Below are positions 11,589-19,660 of a stretch of DNA of 44,313 bases, piece by piece. The DNA is taken from positions 1 to 44,313 of the forward strand of contig CAIYOH010000164.1 in assembly GCA_903927745.1 (NCBI GenBank), given 5' to 3'. Under the pieces are notes generated by a model. The model was given only the letters and a program-made list of their open reading frames with translations. It did no database searches and was not told the origin of the DNA. The translations under genes and the position numbers were made by a program. This DNA is from an uncultured Mycobacteriaceae bacterium. GTDB lineage: Bacteria; Actinomycetota; Actinomycetes; Mycobacteriales; Mycobacteriaceae. Within the stretch, counting starts at the first letter, position 1; every line of letters begins with the position of its first letter.

Positions 11589-12953
11589 TCAGGCCCTGGC
11601 AAAACCCTTGGTGCGCATCAGAACGTCGGCAAGGAACCCGTCGTGCGGCATGCCGGGCGCCGAGTACCAGGTGGGGTGATCGCCGCGGTAGACGTTGCCG
11701 ACCGTCGGCTCGGCCAGCAGGGCATCGACTAATTCCTCGTCTCCGGTGATCGCGGTGACGACCAGCGAGTGACGCAGCGGCGCGATGCCGGCGTCGCGCG
11801 ACCACCCCGACACCCACACGCACGGGAAAGGCAACTCCGTGTTGAGTGTGTCGGGATCGGGAGAGGTCATCACATGCACGGCCGGACGCAGGGCGGCGCA
11901 TCCGTCGCCCAGGTCGGCCACCACCTGATCGGCCCCGAGCAGCGCGGTGGTACCGGCGGCCTTGGCCGCCAGATAGGCCGCCAATGCCTGTGCGTTGTTG
12001 AGGGGTTGGGTGGGCAGCAGCGCTCGCTCGTCGTCGGCGGGCAGTGGGGTGATCGTCGCCAACCGCTCGGCGATCGCCCGGGCGAGCGGGAGGGGATCCC
12101 CCTCGCACAGAACGGCTGTGGCGTTGACGCACGCCGTCCCGCCGAGACCCGCGACCGACTCGACGACGACGTCGACGTGGTCGTGCCAGTCCCGGTCGCC
12201 GGTGATGACGATCTTGGCGCGCCCCGGTCCGTTGACCGTCACCGTGTGGTCGCCTGCGTACTTGTCGACGGTCTCGTGACCGCCGTAGACCATCGCGACG
12301 TCGCTCGCGCGGATGATCTCGTCGGCGCCGCCGTGGTCGGTCGGCAGGTACACGGCGTCCTCGGCGCGAAAACCGGCGCTGCGCAGAGCGTGTACCAGTC
12401 GGTGCGCGGTCAGCGGTTCGCGGCGCGAGGGACGCACGGCCACCCGGTATCCCAACGCCAGCGCCTCGGGCCACAGGCCGTGCGCGCCGGGGCCGTTTCC
12501 CGCCGCATGCACCGCGAACACCTCGCCCCGCCGCACCCATACCGCGCCGCCACCGCGGGTTCGCTCCTCGCGCCAATCCAGCGCCGCGCTCACCGGCCGG
12601 GCCGCCAGGGCCACGTCGAATGCATGCCCCACGGCGTCGGCCACGGCGCGCGCCCCAGCCCGGGTCACCGCGATCGGGAGACCCGAAATCCGGCTGGCGA
12701 TGGCCACATAGGACTCGAAGTCAAGGCCGGCGATGACGTCGTTGACGAAGATCCCGGCCGCCTTCGCCAGCGCAGCGTCGCGCTGCGCGGCCGGCAGCGG
12801 GGCGACCTTGCGTTGCGCGTCGAGAGTCCGTGAAATATAGAGCGGTGGAACGATACTCAGTTCCGCGACCGCGGCGCCCGCCATGGTGGTAATGACTTCC
12901 CGCCTGCGCGTCCGGTACTCACCGCCCGCGCCGAGCGCATCCACGACCAGCAC
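11589..12953 (-). CDS. Aldehyde-dehydrogenase-like acyl reductase (LuxC/EhpG-like)
   Basis: A 454-residue protein of the aldehyde dehydrogenase superfamily. The cofactor-binding region includes VFAVHAAGNGPGAHG (about 146-159) and AVRPSRREP, and the likely nucleophile is Cys275 in GLGGTACVNATAV. Such enzymes reduce an activated acyl group (acyl-AMP, thioester or acyl-enzyme) to an aldehyde using NAD(P)H. It starts at GTG 12953, only 2 nt after the TAG of the adenylating enzyme, so the two are almost certainly co-translated. The pair resembles LuxC/LuxE fatty-acid reductase and the EhpG/EhpF pair of phenazine pathways. The substrate is unknown, and a genuine CoA-dependent dehydrogenase cannot be excluded. 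Confidence 0.75.
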   Translation of the reverse strand: MLVVDALGAGGEYRTRRREVITTMAGAAVAELSIVPPLYISRTLDAQRKVAPLPAAQRDAALAKAAGIFVNDVIAGLDFESYVAIASRISGLPIAVTRAGARAVADAVGHAFDVALAARPVSAALDWREERTRGGGAVWVRRGEVFAVHAAGNGPGAHGLWPEALALGYRVAVRPSRREPLTAHRLVHALRSAGFRAEDAVYLPTDHGGADEIIRASDVAMVYGGHETVDKYAGDHTVTVNGPGRAKIVITGDRDWHDHVDVVVESVAGLGGTACVNATAVLCEGDPLPLARAIAERLATITPLPADDERALLPTQPLNNAQALAAYLAAKAAGTTALLGADQVVADLGDGCAALRPAVHVMTSPDPDTLNTELPFPCVWVSGWSRDAGIAPLRHSLVVTAITGDEELVDALLAEPTVGNVYRGDHPTWYSAPGMPHDGFLADVLMRTKGFARA

Positions 12954-12955
12954 GC

Positions 12956-14059
12956 CTAGTACACGCCCTCGATCACGGCTTCGCCCTCGAAGATGTCCAC
13001 CGGCCCCACGGCGCTGACGGAGTCGCTGAGTTCACCTGTCGGGCCCGCCACCCTGGTCGCCATGTCGCGCTCCAGGTTGTTTGGGATGAACATCCCCTTG
13101 CTGACGTGGTTCATCACCACCTGACCCCGCTGGCCGTACGGCACCGGGTCGCCGGTCTCGGGATCGACAACCCGGAACACCACGTAGGGGGTGCGCGGGT
13201 CGAAGATGAACTCGCCGTCGTCGCCCGTGCGGGTGACCGCCTGGGACAACACCATGGTGCTGCCGAAGGCCATGGTGATTGTCGTGTCCGGGAAGACGTC
13301 GCGCAGCACGTCGAGCGTGTCGGCGTCGACGTGGGCGCCGCTGAGCAACAGGTATCGGATCTTCTCGTTGATCAGGTCGACGACCTTTCCGCGCCGCGCG
13401 ATCGCCTCGAGCATCGGTGGGGTGGCGTGCATGTTCGCCACGTTCTGGGTCGCCAGGACGAAGACGGCCTGCTCGACGACATGGTCGACGTAGGCCGCCA
13501 CCTCGGCAGCGGCCTGGGAGGTGTTGCGGGCGGCGATCTTCTTCACCCAGCGCGGATCGATGTCGATCGCGTGGAACACCGCACCCAGGCGATCGGCGAC
13601 CAGGCGGGAGAAGTAGCCGACGCCGTGCGGGCCGCTCGGCATCAGGCACACAAAGCCGTGGCCGGGCACGAAGCCCCCCGTGGCGAAGTCCTCGGTCTGC
13701 CACTCGACGACCTGCGCGCACCAATCCGGCATCTGCACCGTGCGTTTGGGAGCTCCTGTGGTGCCGCCGGATTCGAATATCCGGGGCGGCGGGGAGGCGG
13801 ATCCGTAGCCGCGGGGGATCAGGTCCTCCACCGGTGCGTTGCGCAGCTCGTTGACGAGGTTGGGGAAGCGCCGCAGGTCGGAGAACGTGGTGACGTCGGT
13901 GAGCGGAGTGAAGTCCAGGGTTTGCGCGGTCCGCAGCCAGAACGCCGACCCGGTGTCGGCGCCGAAGTGCCAGGCGATCGCCGCGCGCAGGTAAGCGTCG
14001 GCGTCGTCGACGGGTGTGGGCCTCGGCACGTCCAACAACGAGAAATCGACTTCGGCCAT
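12956..14059 (-). CDS. Acyl-adenylating enzyme, LuxE/EhpF-like (AMP-binding fold)
   Basis: A 367-residue member of the ANL adenylation superfamily, shorter than a normal acyl-CoA ligase (about 500-550). The phosphate-binding loop is ESGGTTGAPKR (about 96-106); later motifs are LLLSGAHVD, TITMAFGSTM and a C-terminal GQRGQVVMNHVSKG. It lacks most of the C-terminal lid domain, as do LuxE and EhpF. The expected reaction is carboxylate plus ATP to acyl-adenylate, handing the acyl group to the partner reductase downstream. GenBank often labels homologues as phenazine antibiotic biosynthesis protein; there is no other phenazine gene here, so that name is probably misleading. ATG 14059; its stop is 2 nt from the reductase start. 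Confidence 0.78.
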   Translation of the reverse strand: MAEVDFSLLDVPRPTPVDDADAYLRAAIAWHFGADTGSAFWLRTAQTLDFTPLTDVTTFSDLRRFPNLVNELRNAPVEDLIPRGYGSASPPPRIFESGGTTGAPKRTVQMPDWCAQVVEWQTEDFATGGFVPGHGFVCLMPSGPHGVGYFSRLVADRLGAVFHAIDIDPRWVKKIAARNTSQAAAEVAAYVDHVVEQAVFVLATQNVANMHATPPMLEAIARRGKVVDLINEKIRYLLLSGAHVDADTLDVLRDVFPDTTITMAFGSTMVLSQAVTRTGDDGEFIFDPRTPYVVFRVVDPETGDPVPYGQRGQVVMNHVSKGMFIPNNLERDMATRVAGPTGELSDSVSAVGPVDIFEGEAVIEGVY

Positions 14060-14325
14060 ACAGACGATCCTGTCCCATCCCGGGCGGGCCCGCCAACTAC
14101 CGGGACGCTTCGACGCCGCGCGTCGGCCCCGCTATCGCGTGAATTCACAGGCCGTTTCACCGTGGTGCACGCGACGTTCAGCGCGACGCCAGCACCTCGA
14201 AGTGTTCCCTCAGCATGGCGGGCTCGCGACCGCGGATCGCCCGCAGCACCACGGAGTTACCGCCGGCAGCCCGGCGTACGCTGGATGTTGCCCGCTTGAC
14301 GTGCATTTCGATCTGAGGGGTACCC
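14060..14325. other. Divergent intergenic region
   Basis: Upstream region of both the adenylating enzyme (minus) and the methyltransferase (plus). It holds the plus-strand -10 at 14277. A GC-rich dyad GGCGGG-C-CCGCC lies at about 14083-14093. A 42-codon minus-strand frame (14178-14306) is open but unconvincing. Confidence 0.5.
14277..14282 (+). promoter_or_regulatory. -10 for the methyltransferase gene
   Basis: TACGCT fits TANNNT; a start near 14289 would give a leader of about 37 nt that includes the GAGGGG ribosome site before ATG 14326. Confidence 0.4.
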
Positions 14326-15075
14326 ATGACCGATGTGCAGGACAAGCTTCCGCCGGCTCTGCGGCGCGCACTGGAACTGTTGGCCGACCCGCCCGCACAT
14401 CCGGACGTGAGCAAGGGGTATCTCGATCTGCTGGGCACCCACAGCGGTACTGACCAAGACCCCGTCCCGAAGAACACGGGCGCGATCCAGGCGGCGTGGG
14501 CGTCGCCGCTGGGGTCGATGCTCTACGACAACGCCCAGGCCCTCTCGCGGCGCCTCGTCAGCGCGTGGCGACTCCCCCTCGAGTGGTTGCGCATCCCCGC
14601 CGGCGGCACCGCGCTCGACGTCGGCTCGGGCCCGGGCAACATCACCGCGTCGCTGGCGCGGGCCGCCGGTCCCGACGGGTTGGCGCTGGGCGTCGACATC
14701 TCCGAACCGATGCTGGACCGTGCCGTGCGCAACGAAGCCGGGCCGCGGGTCGGATTCATCAAGGCTGACGCGCAGCATCTCCCACTGCGCGACGCCACCG
14801 TCGACGCGGTGGTCTCGAGCGCCGTGCTACAGCTGGTTCCGCACCCCGCGGCCGCGCTCGCTGAGATGGCGCGGGTGCTGCGCCCGGGCGGGCGGCTCGC
14901 CGTCATGGTGCCCACCGCGGGGGCTCTGGCCCGTTACTGGCAGCGGCTGCCCAACGGCGGTGCGCATGCGTTCGACGACGACGAGATCGGCGACATCCTG
15001 GAAGAGAACGGGTTTTCCGGAGTGCGGGTCAAGAACCTCGGCACCATTCAGTGGGTGCGCGGCACGAAAGCCTGA
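14326..15075 (+). CDS. Class I SAM-dependent methyltransferase
   Basis: A 249-residue methyltransferase. Motif I is ALDVGSGPGNITA (about 96-108), followed by the acidic ribose-binding position LGVDISEPML, then KADAQHLPLRDATVDAV (motif II region) and a C-terminal ARVLRPGGRLAVMVP (motif III region). This is a methyltransferase-11/25 fold; the substrate may be a lipid or small molecule and cannot be told from sequence. The N-terminal 90 residues are mostly helical and could cover the active site, as in the Rv1403c/Rv1405c type. Good ribosome site upstream (GAGGGG). It ends 21 bp from the convergent DUF2127 gene. Confidence 0.85.
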   Translation: MTDVQDKLPPALRRALELLADPPAHPDVSKGYLDLLGTHSGTDQDPVPKNTGAIQAAWASPLGSMLYDNAQALSRRLVSAWRLPLEWLRIPAGGTALDVGSGPGNITASLARAAGPDGLALGVDISEPMLDRAVRNEAGPRVGFIKADAQHLPLRDATVDAVVSSAVLQLVPHPAAALAEMARVLRPGGRLAVMVPTAGALARYWQRLPNGGAHAFDDDEIGDILEENGFSGVRVKNLGTIQWVRGTKA

Positions 15076-15096
15076 GGCGAGTCGCCGCGTAGATGC

Positions 15097-15852
15097 TCAT
15101 AAGGCGGCGGACGCCCGTTCGACATCCAGCAACTGCTCACCCCGGCGCTCCTCGTCGTAGGCCTTGCGGCCACCCCGCAGACCGAAAAGGCGCTTCGAGT
15201 AGAGCAGGTAGAGCACGGCCGCCACATTGACGGCGAACGTCGCCGCGCGGGTCATCGTGATGCCCTTGGCCAGGTCGTGGATCTCCAGCGGCAGGAAGAT
15301 CGAGGTGGCCACCACGGCGAAGTACTCACCCCAGCGTTTCAGCAGCCACAGCCCCACCCCCTCGAGGATTTCCACCGCCGCGTAGGCGACCAGCGCCACG
15401 GTCAGCAGGGTCAGCGTGGACGGCCGGGCCGCCAGCGCCTTCTCCAACTCCTGCACCGCGGTCATCTGATCGACCTGGAATCCGCTGGCGCGCAACAGCG
15501 GAAGGTCGCGGTCGAGGGTAGCCTGGATCGATCCCCGCGCCCCCCGGAACTTCCACACCGCATACGCCGCAAGGCCGATCACCAGCGCGCGGAACAGCCG
15601 CTCGACGGCGAGGAGGCGGATGATGACGGCCTGCCGCAAGGCCTTGCCGCGCGCAACCAGCGGGGCGTCCTCGGTGCGGCCCCGCCCGGACGGCGGGCCC
15701 AGGGTGAACTCCCCGCAGCGCAGGCAGCGCCAGGCCTCACCGAGCGCGGTGCTGGCCCGCAACCGGTCGGCCAGCGCGCTGTCGTCGGGTGCGTAGGTCA
15801 CATGTCCCCGCATTCCGCAGGTGACCAGCTCCCAGCTGCGAAGAGTGCGCAT
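15097..15852 (-). CDS. DUF2127 membrane protein with N-terminal zinc-ribbon-like region
   Basis: A 251-residue protein from ATG 15852. The first 75 residues are soluble and hold Cys12-x4-His17 and Cys43-x2-Cys46, a plausible zinc site. The rest carries about four membrane helices: RLFRALVIGLAAYAVW, LTVALVAYAAVEILEGVGLWL, YFAVVATSIFLPLEI and a last one near AATFAVNVAAVLYLLY. The EILEGVGLWLLKRWGEYFA and LPLEIHDL segments are typical of DUF2127. Function unknown. A divergent promoter region of 55 bp separates it from the SDR gene. Confidence 0.75.
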   Translation of the reverse strand: MRTLRSWELVTCGMRGHVTYAPDDSALADRLRASTALGEAWRCLRCGEFTLGPPSGRGRTEDAPLVARGKALRQAVIIRLLAVERLFRALVIGLAAYAVWKFRGARGSIQATLDRDLPLLRASGFQVDQMTAVQELEKALAARPSTLTLLTVALVAYAAVEILEGVGLWLLKRWGEYFAVVATSIFLPLEIHDLAKGITMTRAATFAVNVAAVLYLLYSKRLFGLRGGRKAYDEERRGEQLLDVERASAAL

Positions 15853-15895
15853 GGATTCCGATCTTTCCAGTGCCGAACGGCGCCCGGGGAGTCGG

Positions 15896-15901
15896 TAGGC
15901 T
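15896..15901 (+). promoter_or_regulatory. -10 element giving a leaderless start at 15908
   Basis: TAGGCT fits TANNNT and ends 7 nt before GTG 15908; no ribosome site is present there. Confidence 0.5.
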
Positions 15902-15907
15902 GCCGGG

Positions 15908-16723
15908 GTGGAGTTCGCGCAGAGGTACGGACCGTGGGCGCTCGTCGCGGGAGCCTCCGATGGCGTGGGTGCCGCCTTCGCCGAGGGACTCGCCGAGCGC
16001 GGCGTCAACGTCGTGTTGCTCGCTCGCCGCCGCGCGGTGCTCGAGCAGGTGGCGGCCGGCATCCGGTCGCGGACGTCGTCGCACACCCGCACGCTGGCGA
16101 TCGATCTCACCGACCCCGGCGCCGCTGCCGCGGTCGCCGCGGCCACCAGCGACCTGGAGATCGGGTGTCTGGTGTACTGCGCGGGCGCCGACCCGGATTT
16201 CCGTCCTTTCCTTGCTAATTCGATGCAGGCGGCCGAGGTCATGGTGCACCGCAACTGCCTGGTGCCGATGCAGCTGTGTCATCACTTCGCGCAGCCGATG
16301 GTGGCGCGAGGCCGCGGCTGCATCGTCGTCTTCGGCTCCGTGGCCGGGCTGGCCGGCGGACCCAACATGGTCGCGTACGGCGCGTCCAAAGCGTTCGACA
16401 TGGTCTTCGCCGAAGCGCTGTGGGCCGAACTGCACGGCAAGGGCGTAGACGTCCTCGGTCTCATCCTGGGCAAGACCGACACACCCGCGCTGCGGCGACT
16501 CGAGCACAGCCGCGGCCAGATCAGTTCGCCGGATGAGGCGCCGCCGGGCGCCGTCGCGGTCGAGGATGTCATCGCGGAGGCCTTCGACAACCTGGCCAAC
16601 GGCCCGACGCGGATAGTGGGCGACGGCATGCGGGCCTTCACTCAGATGCTGTCGTCGCTGCCCCGCAAGCAGGCGGTCGAGCTTCTCGCCAAGGCCGTCG
16701 CCACGGCGATGGGCGAGGGATGA
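15908..16723 (+). CDS. Short-chain dehydrogenase/reductase
   Basis: A 271-residue classical SDR. The cofactor loop is GASDGVG (about 15-21), the Ser of the active site lies in FGSVAG, and the catalytic Tyr157 and Lys161 lie in YGASK. An arginine after the second strand (LLARRR) favours NADPH. Substrate unknown; similar mycobacterial enzymes are annotated as acting on fatty-acyl or ketone substrates. The GTG start at 15908 agrees with a leaderless promoter. The next gene (CaCA exchanger) follows after 91 bp. Confidence 0.85.
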   Translation: MEFAQRYGPWALVAGASDGVGAAFAEGLAERGVNVVLLARRRAVLEQVAAGIRSRTSSHTRTLAIDLTDPGAAAAVAAATSDLEIGCLVYCAGADPDFRPFLANSMQAAEVMVHRNCLVPMQLCHHFAQPMVARGRGCIVVFGSVAGLAGGPNMVAYGASKAFDMVFAEALWAELHGKGVDVLGLILGKTDTPALRRLEHSRGQISSPDEAPPGAVAVEDVIAEAFDNLANGPTRIVGDGMRAFTQMLSSLPRKQAVELLAKAVATAMGEG

Positions 16724-16814
16724 CGGGAACCGCGCCCCCACACGTCGCGTCGTAATGCGGTTAGGTCGCAGGAGCACGTTCGCTCCGGCGCCGTGATCCT
16801 GACGAAGGGTGACC

Positions 16815-18122
16815 ATGATCGCCGCCGAGAAGTTTGCGGCACCGGTTTCGGTGCCGCACCACGTTTGGCGGCGCACCCTGATTCGGTCGGCGCTCATCAC
16901 TGCGGTGTTCATCGCCCCGGCGTTGGTGGTCCGGCTGGCCGGCACCCACCCGGACCCGGTCGCCGCGATCGCGGTCTTCGGGGCCGCGGTGGTCTCGGTC
17001 AGTTTCCTGCTCGCGTGGGCCGCCGAAGCCGCGCAGATCGATGTCTCGGGCGGGCTGGCCATCGCGGTACTGGCCTTGGTCGCGGTGCTGCCGGAATACG
17101 CTGTCGACCTGTACTACGCCTATGCGTCCGGCCGCAACGCCGACTACAGCCAATACGCCGCGGCCAACATGACCGGCTCCAACCGACTGCTGCTGGGTCT
17201 GGGCTGGCCGATCGTGGTCCTGGTCGGATTCGTGGCCGGGCGCAGGTCCGGCGGCGGCACACCCGGGGCCCTGGCCCTGGCGCCCGCCAATCGGATCGAA
17301 CTCGGCTTCCTGGTGATTGCGGGCGTGATCGCCTTCGCCATCCCGGCCAGCGGACAGATTCACCTGGCATTGGGGTTGGCGCTCCTGGCCTGGTTCGCGT
17401 TCTACATGATCAAGGTCAGCCGCGGCGACGTGGTGGAACCCGACCTGATCGGCACCGCCGCGGCCCTCGGAGGGCTACCGGCGCGGTGGCGGCGCAGCGC
17501 CGTCGTCGGCCTCGTCGCGACCGCCGGGACGGTCATGGTTCTGTGCGCCAAACCCTTTGCCGACAACCTCGTCGACGCGGGGACTGAGCTGGGCATCGAC
17601 AGGTTCCTGCTGGTCCAGTGGCTCGCCCCGCTGGCCTCCGAGGCGCCGGAGTTCATCATCGCGACCATCTTCGCCGCCCGCGGCAAGGGCGGCTTGGCCA
17701 TTGCCACGCTGATCTCCTCCAAGGTCAACCAGTGGACGTTGCTGGTCGGATCACTGCCGGTGGCCCACCTGCTCGGCGGCGGCGGTGTCGCCCTGGCGCT
17801 GGACTCGCGCCAGGTCGTGGAGGTGCTGCTCACCGCCACGCAGACCATGATGGGGGTGGCGCTGATCCTGGACCTGCGCTTCCGCCGACCGGCGGCGTGG
17901 GCTCTTCTGGGGTTGTTCATCGGGCAGTTCGCGATCGTCTCGACCCACGGGCGGCTGGTGCTCTGCGGGATCTACGCCGCGGTGGCCCTCGCCGGGCTGG
18001 TGGTCAATCGCCGGCACCTCGCCGCGACCGTCCGGGCACCGTTCGGGGGGCGGGCGATCCGCCGCGGTGGTCACCCGCAGCTACCGCCGGCGGACCGCCC
18101 GGGGACCCTTCGAGACGACTAG
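16815..18122 (+). CDS. CaCA-superfamily sodium/calcium (cation/proton) exchanger
   Basis: A 435-residue membrane transporter with about eleven hydrophobic segments. Two inverted alpha-repeats can be seen: the first around VAVLPEYAVDLYYAYASG...ANMTGSNRLLLGLGWP (about 95-135), the second around SEAPEFIIATIFAARGKGGLAIATLISSKVNQWTLLVGSLP (about 275-315). The glutamates in LPEY and APEF match the cation-binding acidic residues of the family. It likely exports Ca2+ or another cation in exchange for H+ or Na+. ATG 16815 is preferred because AAGGGTG precedes it by about 4 nt; GTG 16809 is in frame. Confidence 0.82.
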   Translation: MIAAEKFAAPVSVPHHVWRRTLIRSALITAVFIAPALVVRLAGTHPDPVAAIAVFGAAVVSVSFLLAWAAEAAQIDVSGGLAIAVLALVAVLPEYAVDLYYAYASGRNADYSQYAAANMTGSNRLLLGLGWPIVVLVGFVAGRRSGGGTPGALALAPANRIELGFLVIAGVIAFAIPASGQIHLALGLALLAWFAFYMIKVSRGDVVEPDLIGTAAALGGLPARWRRSAVVGLVATAGTVMVLCAKPFADNLVDAGTELGIDRFLLVQWLAPLASEAPEFIIATIFAARGKGGLAIATLISSKVNQWTLLVGSLPVAHLLGGGGVALALDSRQVVEVLLTATQTMMGVALILDLRFRRPAAWALLGLFIGQFAIVSTHGRLVLCGIYAAVALAGLVVNRRHLAATVRAPFGGRAIRRGGHPQLPPADRPGTLRDD

Positions 18123-18132
18123 GAATACCGAC

Positions 18133-18267
18133 ATGCGCTTGTCAGGCTGTGAGGCCCGCGACTCGTGCTGCGTAAGCCGCTGCCCCCGACCCGCGACGCC
18201 CAGGTGGTACGACGCGTGGATCGCATGGAAGCCTGACCCTTCCGATGACCCTCAGGGCCCCGCGTAG
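18133..18267 (+). CDS. Possible 44-residue cysteine-rich small protein
   Basis: An open frame from ATG 18133 with AGGA 8 nt upstream, starting 10 nt after the exchanger stop. The N-terminus has four cysteines within residues 6-17, including an adjacent pair; the C-terminal half is Trp/Pro/Asp-rich ([15 protein letters not shown]). About 80% of codons end in G or C, somewhat less than in neighbouring genes. It overlaps the 3' end of the convergent SRPBCC gene by 16 bp. I do not recognise it; it may be chance. Confidence 0.22.
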   Translation: MRLSGCEARDSCCVSRCPRPATPRWYDAWIAWKPDPSDDPQGPA

Positions 18268-18725
18268 CGGTCGCGCAACCCGGCCAGTGTCGCCTCGATG
18301 CCCGCAGCGTTGTTCTTGGGCGCGCCGATCCGTTCGAAGTAGTTGAGCCTGTTCTTGAGCTCGCCGGCGTCGCGGTAGTCGAAGGTCTCCGTGACCCGGG
18401 TCAGCGTCGGCGAGAGGGCCACGAACTCCCACCGCCATCGGTGCCCCGCCGGGTGACGCCACTCCACGAGTTCTCCCGGCGTGAGGGCGGTCACCGTCGA
18501 GGTGATCCGGTACGGGAGCCCGTACATCTTCATGCTCGTCGAAAACTTGTCGCCCACTGCGAGTTTCACGGGCGCCTTGACGTTGCCGCGAACCGTGCCG
18601 GACCCGTCCAGTTCCTGATGACGCCGCGGATCGGCAGCCATCGCGTACAGCTCCGCCGCCGGCGCGGCGATATCCACCGAGCGGCTGACCTGTCGGGGCC
18701 CGGCGTCGATCACGGTGACGGTCAC
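18252..18725 (-). CDS. SRPBCC-family protein (polyketide cyclase/dehydrase-like)
   Basis: A 157-residue START-fold protein. [30 protein letters not shown] is the characteristic first strand and helix pair; a long C-terminal helix ([19 protein letters not shown]) closes the cavity. Likely a binder of a hydrophobic ligand; no specific function can be given. GTG 18725 has GGAAGGA upstream at good spacing. The gene is divergent from the mycofactocin-type SDR, and their -10 elements overlap (18762-18771), which suggests linked control and possibly a shared substrate. Confidence 0.82.
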   Translation of the reverse strand: MTVTVIDAGPRQVSRSVDIAAPAAELYAMAADPRRHQELDGSGTVRGNVKAPVKLAVGDKFSTSMKMYGLPYRITSTVTALTPGELVEWRHPAGHRWRWEFVALSPTLTRVTETFDYRDAGELKNRLNYFERIGAPKNNAAGIEATLAGLRDRYAGP

Positions 18726-18761
18726 GGTGTGTCCTTCCGGTTGTCCGGCGTCCTGAGGACG

Positions 18762-18767
18762 ACGCTA
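18762..18767 (-). promoter_or_regulatory. -10 for the SRPBCC gene, overlapping the SDR -10
   Basis: TAGCGT on the minus strand. It shares bases 18766-18767 with the plus-strand TACGCT. Transcription would start near 18755 with a leader of about 30 nt. Confidence 0.4.
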
Positions 18768-18771
18768 CGCT
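18766..18771 (+). promoter_or_regulatory. -10 giving a leaderless start at 18779
   Basis: TACGCT ends 8 nt before ATG 18779. A TTGTCC at 18741-18746 could be the -35 with 19-nt spacing. No ribosome site precedes the ATG. Confidence 0.5.
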
Positions 18772-18778
18772 TCGCCCG

Positions 18779-19600
18779 ATGAGCCAGTCGATGTCGGGGA
18801 AGGTGGCGCTGGTGACCGGCGCCGCCCGCGGACAGGGCCGGGCGCATGCCGTGCGGCTGAGCGCCGAGGGCGCCGACATCATCGCGCTCGACATCGCCGG
18901 TCCCCTGCCGTCGAGCGTCCCCTACGACTCGGCCACCCCCGATGACCTGGACGAGACGGCGCGACTGGTGGGCGCCATGGGGCGCCGCGTCGTCACCGCG
19001 GCCGTCGACATTCGCGATCTCGACGCGCTGCGGGGCGCGGTCGACGACGCGGTCGCCGATCTCGGCCGCTTGGACGTGGTGGTGGCGAACGCCGGGATTT
19101 GCAGCCCCGCGGCCTGGGACCAGGTCACGCCCGAAGCATTCCGCGACACCATCGACACCAACGTCACCGGCACCTGGAACACCGTGATGGCCAGCGCCCG
19201 TCACATCATCGACGGCGGCCGCGGCGGCTCGATCATCCTGATCGGATCTGCGGCCGGGGTTCGGATGGAGCCGTTCATGGTCCACTACGTGGCGAGCAAA
19301 CACGCCGTGACCGGGATGGCGCGGGCGTTCGCCGCCGAGCTCGGCCGCCACAACATCCGCGTCAACAGTGTGCATCCGGGAGCGGTCGCCACGCCGATGG
19401 GCGGCGGGCGGATGCGCGAGGCCATCCGTGCGGCCGGCGACACGTACCCCGAGCTCCGCGGCAGGAACACGTCGTTGCTGCCCGAAGGGACCGCCCAGCC
19501 CGAGGACATCGCGGACGCGGTGGCGTGGCTGGCCTCCGAGGGGTCCCGATTCGTCACCGGTACCCAGATTTCAGTGGACATGGGCATTTCGTACTGCTGA
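18779..19600 (+). CDS. Mycofactocin-coupled SDR family oxidoreductase
   Basis: A 273-residue SDR with the hallmark start GKVALVTGAARGQGRAHAVR seen in the mycofactocin-coupled group (TIGR03971), which holds a non-exchangeable NAD and passes electrons to the redox cofactor mycofactocin. The insertion after the second strand (LPSSVPYDSATPDDLDETARLV) is typical of that group. The catalytic residues are Ser in LIGSAAG, Tyr170 and Lys174 in HYVASK. Substrates in this group are alcohols, terpenoids or steroids; the one here is unknown. Leaderless ATG start. The mycofactocin biosynthesis genes are not in this window. Confidence 0.88.
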   Translation: MSQSMSGKVALVTGAARGQGRAHAVRLSAEGADIIALDIAGPLPSSVPYDSATPDDLDETARLVGAMGRRVVTAAVDIRDLDALRGAVDDAVADLGRLDVVVANAGICSPAAWDQVTPEAFRDTIDTNVTGTWNTVMASARHIIDGGRGGSIILIGSAAGVRMEPFMVHYVASKHAVTGMARAFAAELGRHNIRVNSVHPGAVATPMGGGRMREAIRAAGDTYPELRGRNTSLLPEGTAQPEDIADAVAWLASEGSRFVTGTQISVDMGISYC

Positions 19601-19660
19601 GGTAGCGGCGCTGCCGTGGGATGATCGAGGGGACCTACGAGATAGCGAAGGCCGCGACGT

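Noticed and set aside
12956-14059. A phenazine or bioluminescence gene cluster
   Set aside because: Only the adenylating enzyme and reductase resemble those systems; no luciferase and no phenazine core genes are present.
14178-14306. 42-codon minus-strand frame in the divergent region
   Set aside because: No ribosome site or promoter, moderate codon bias, and it covers the methyltransferase promoter. The C-terminal peptide looks protein-like, so it may be a remnant, but it is not supported.
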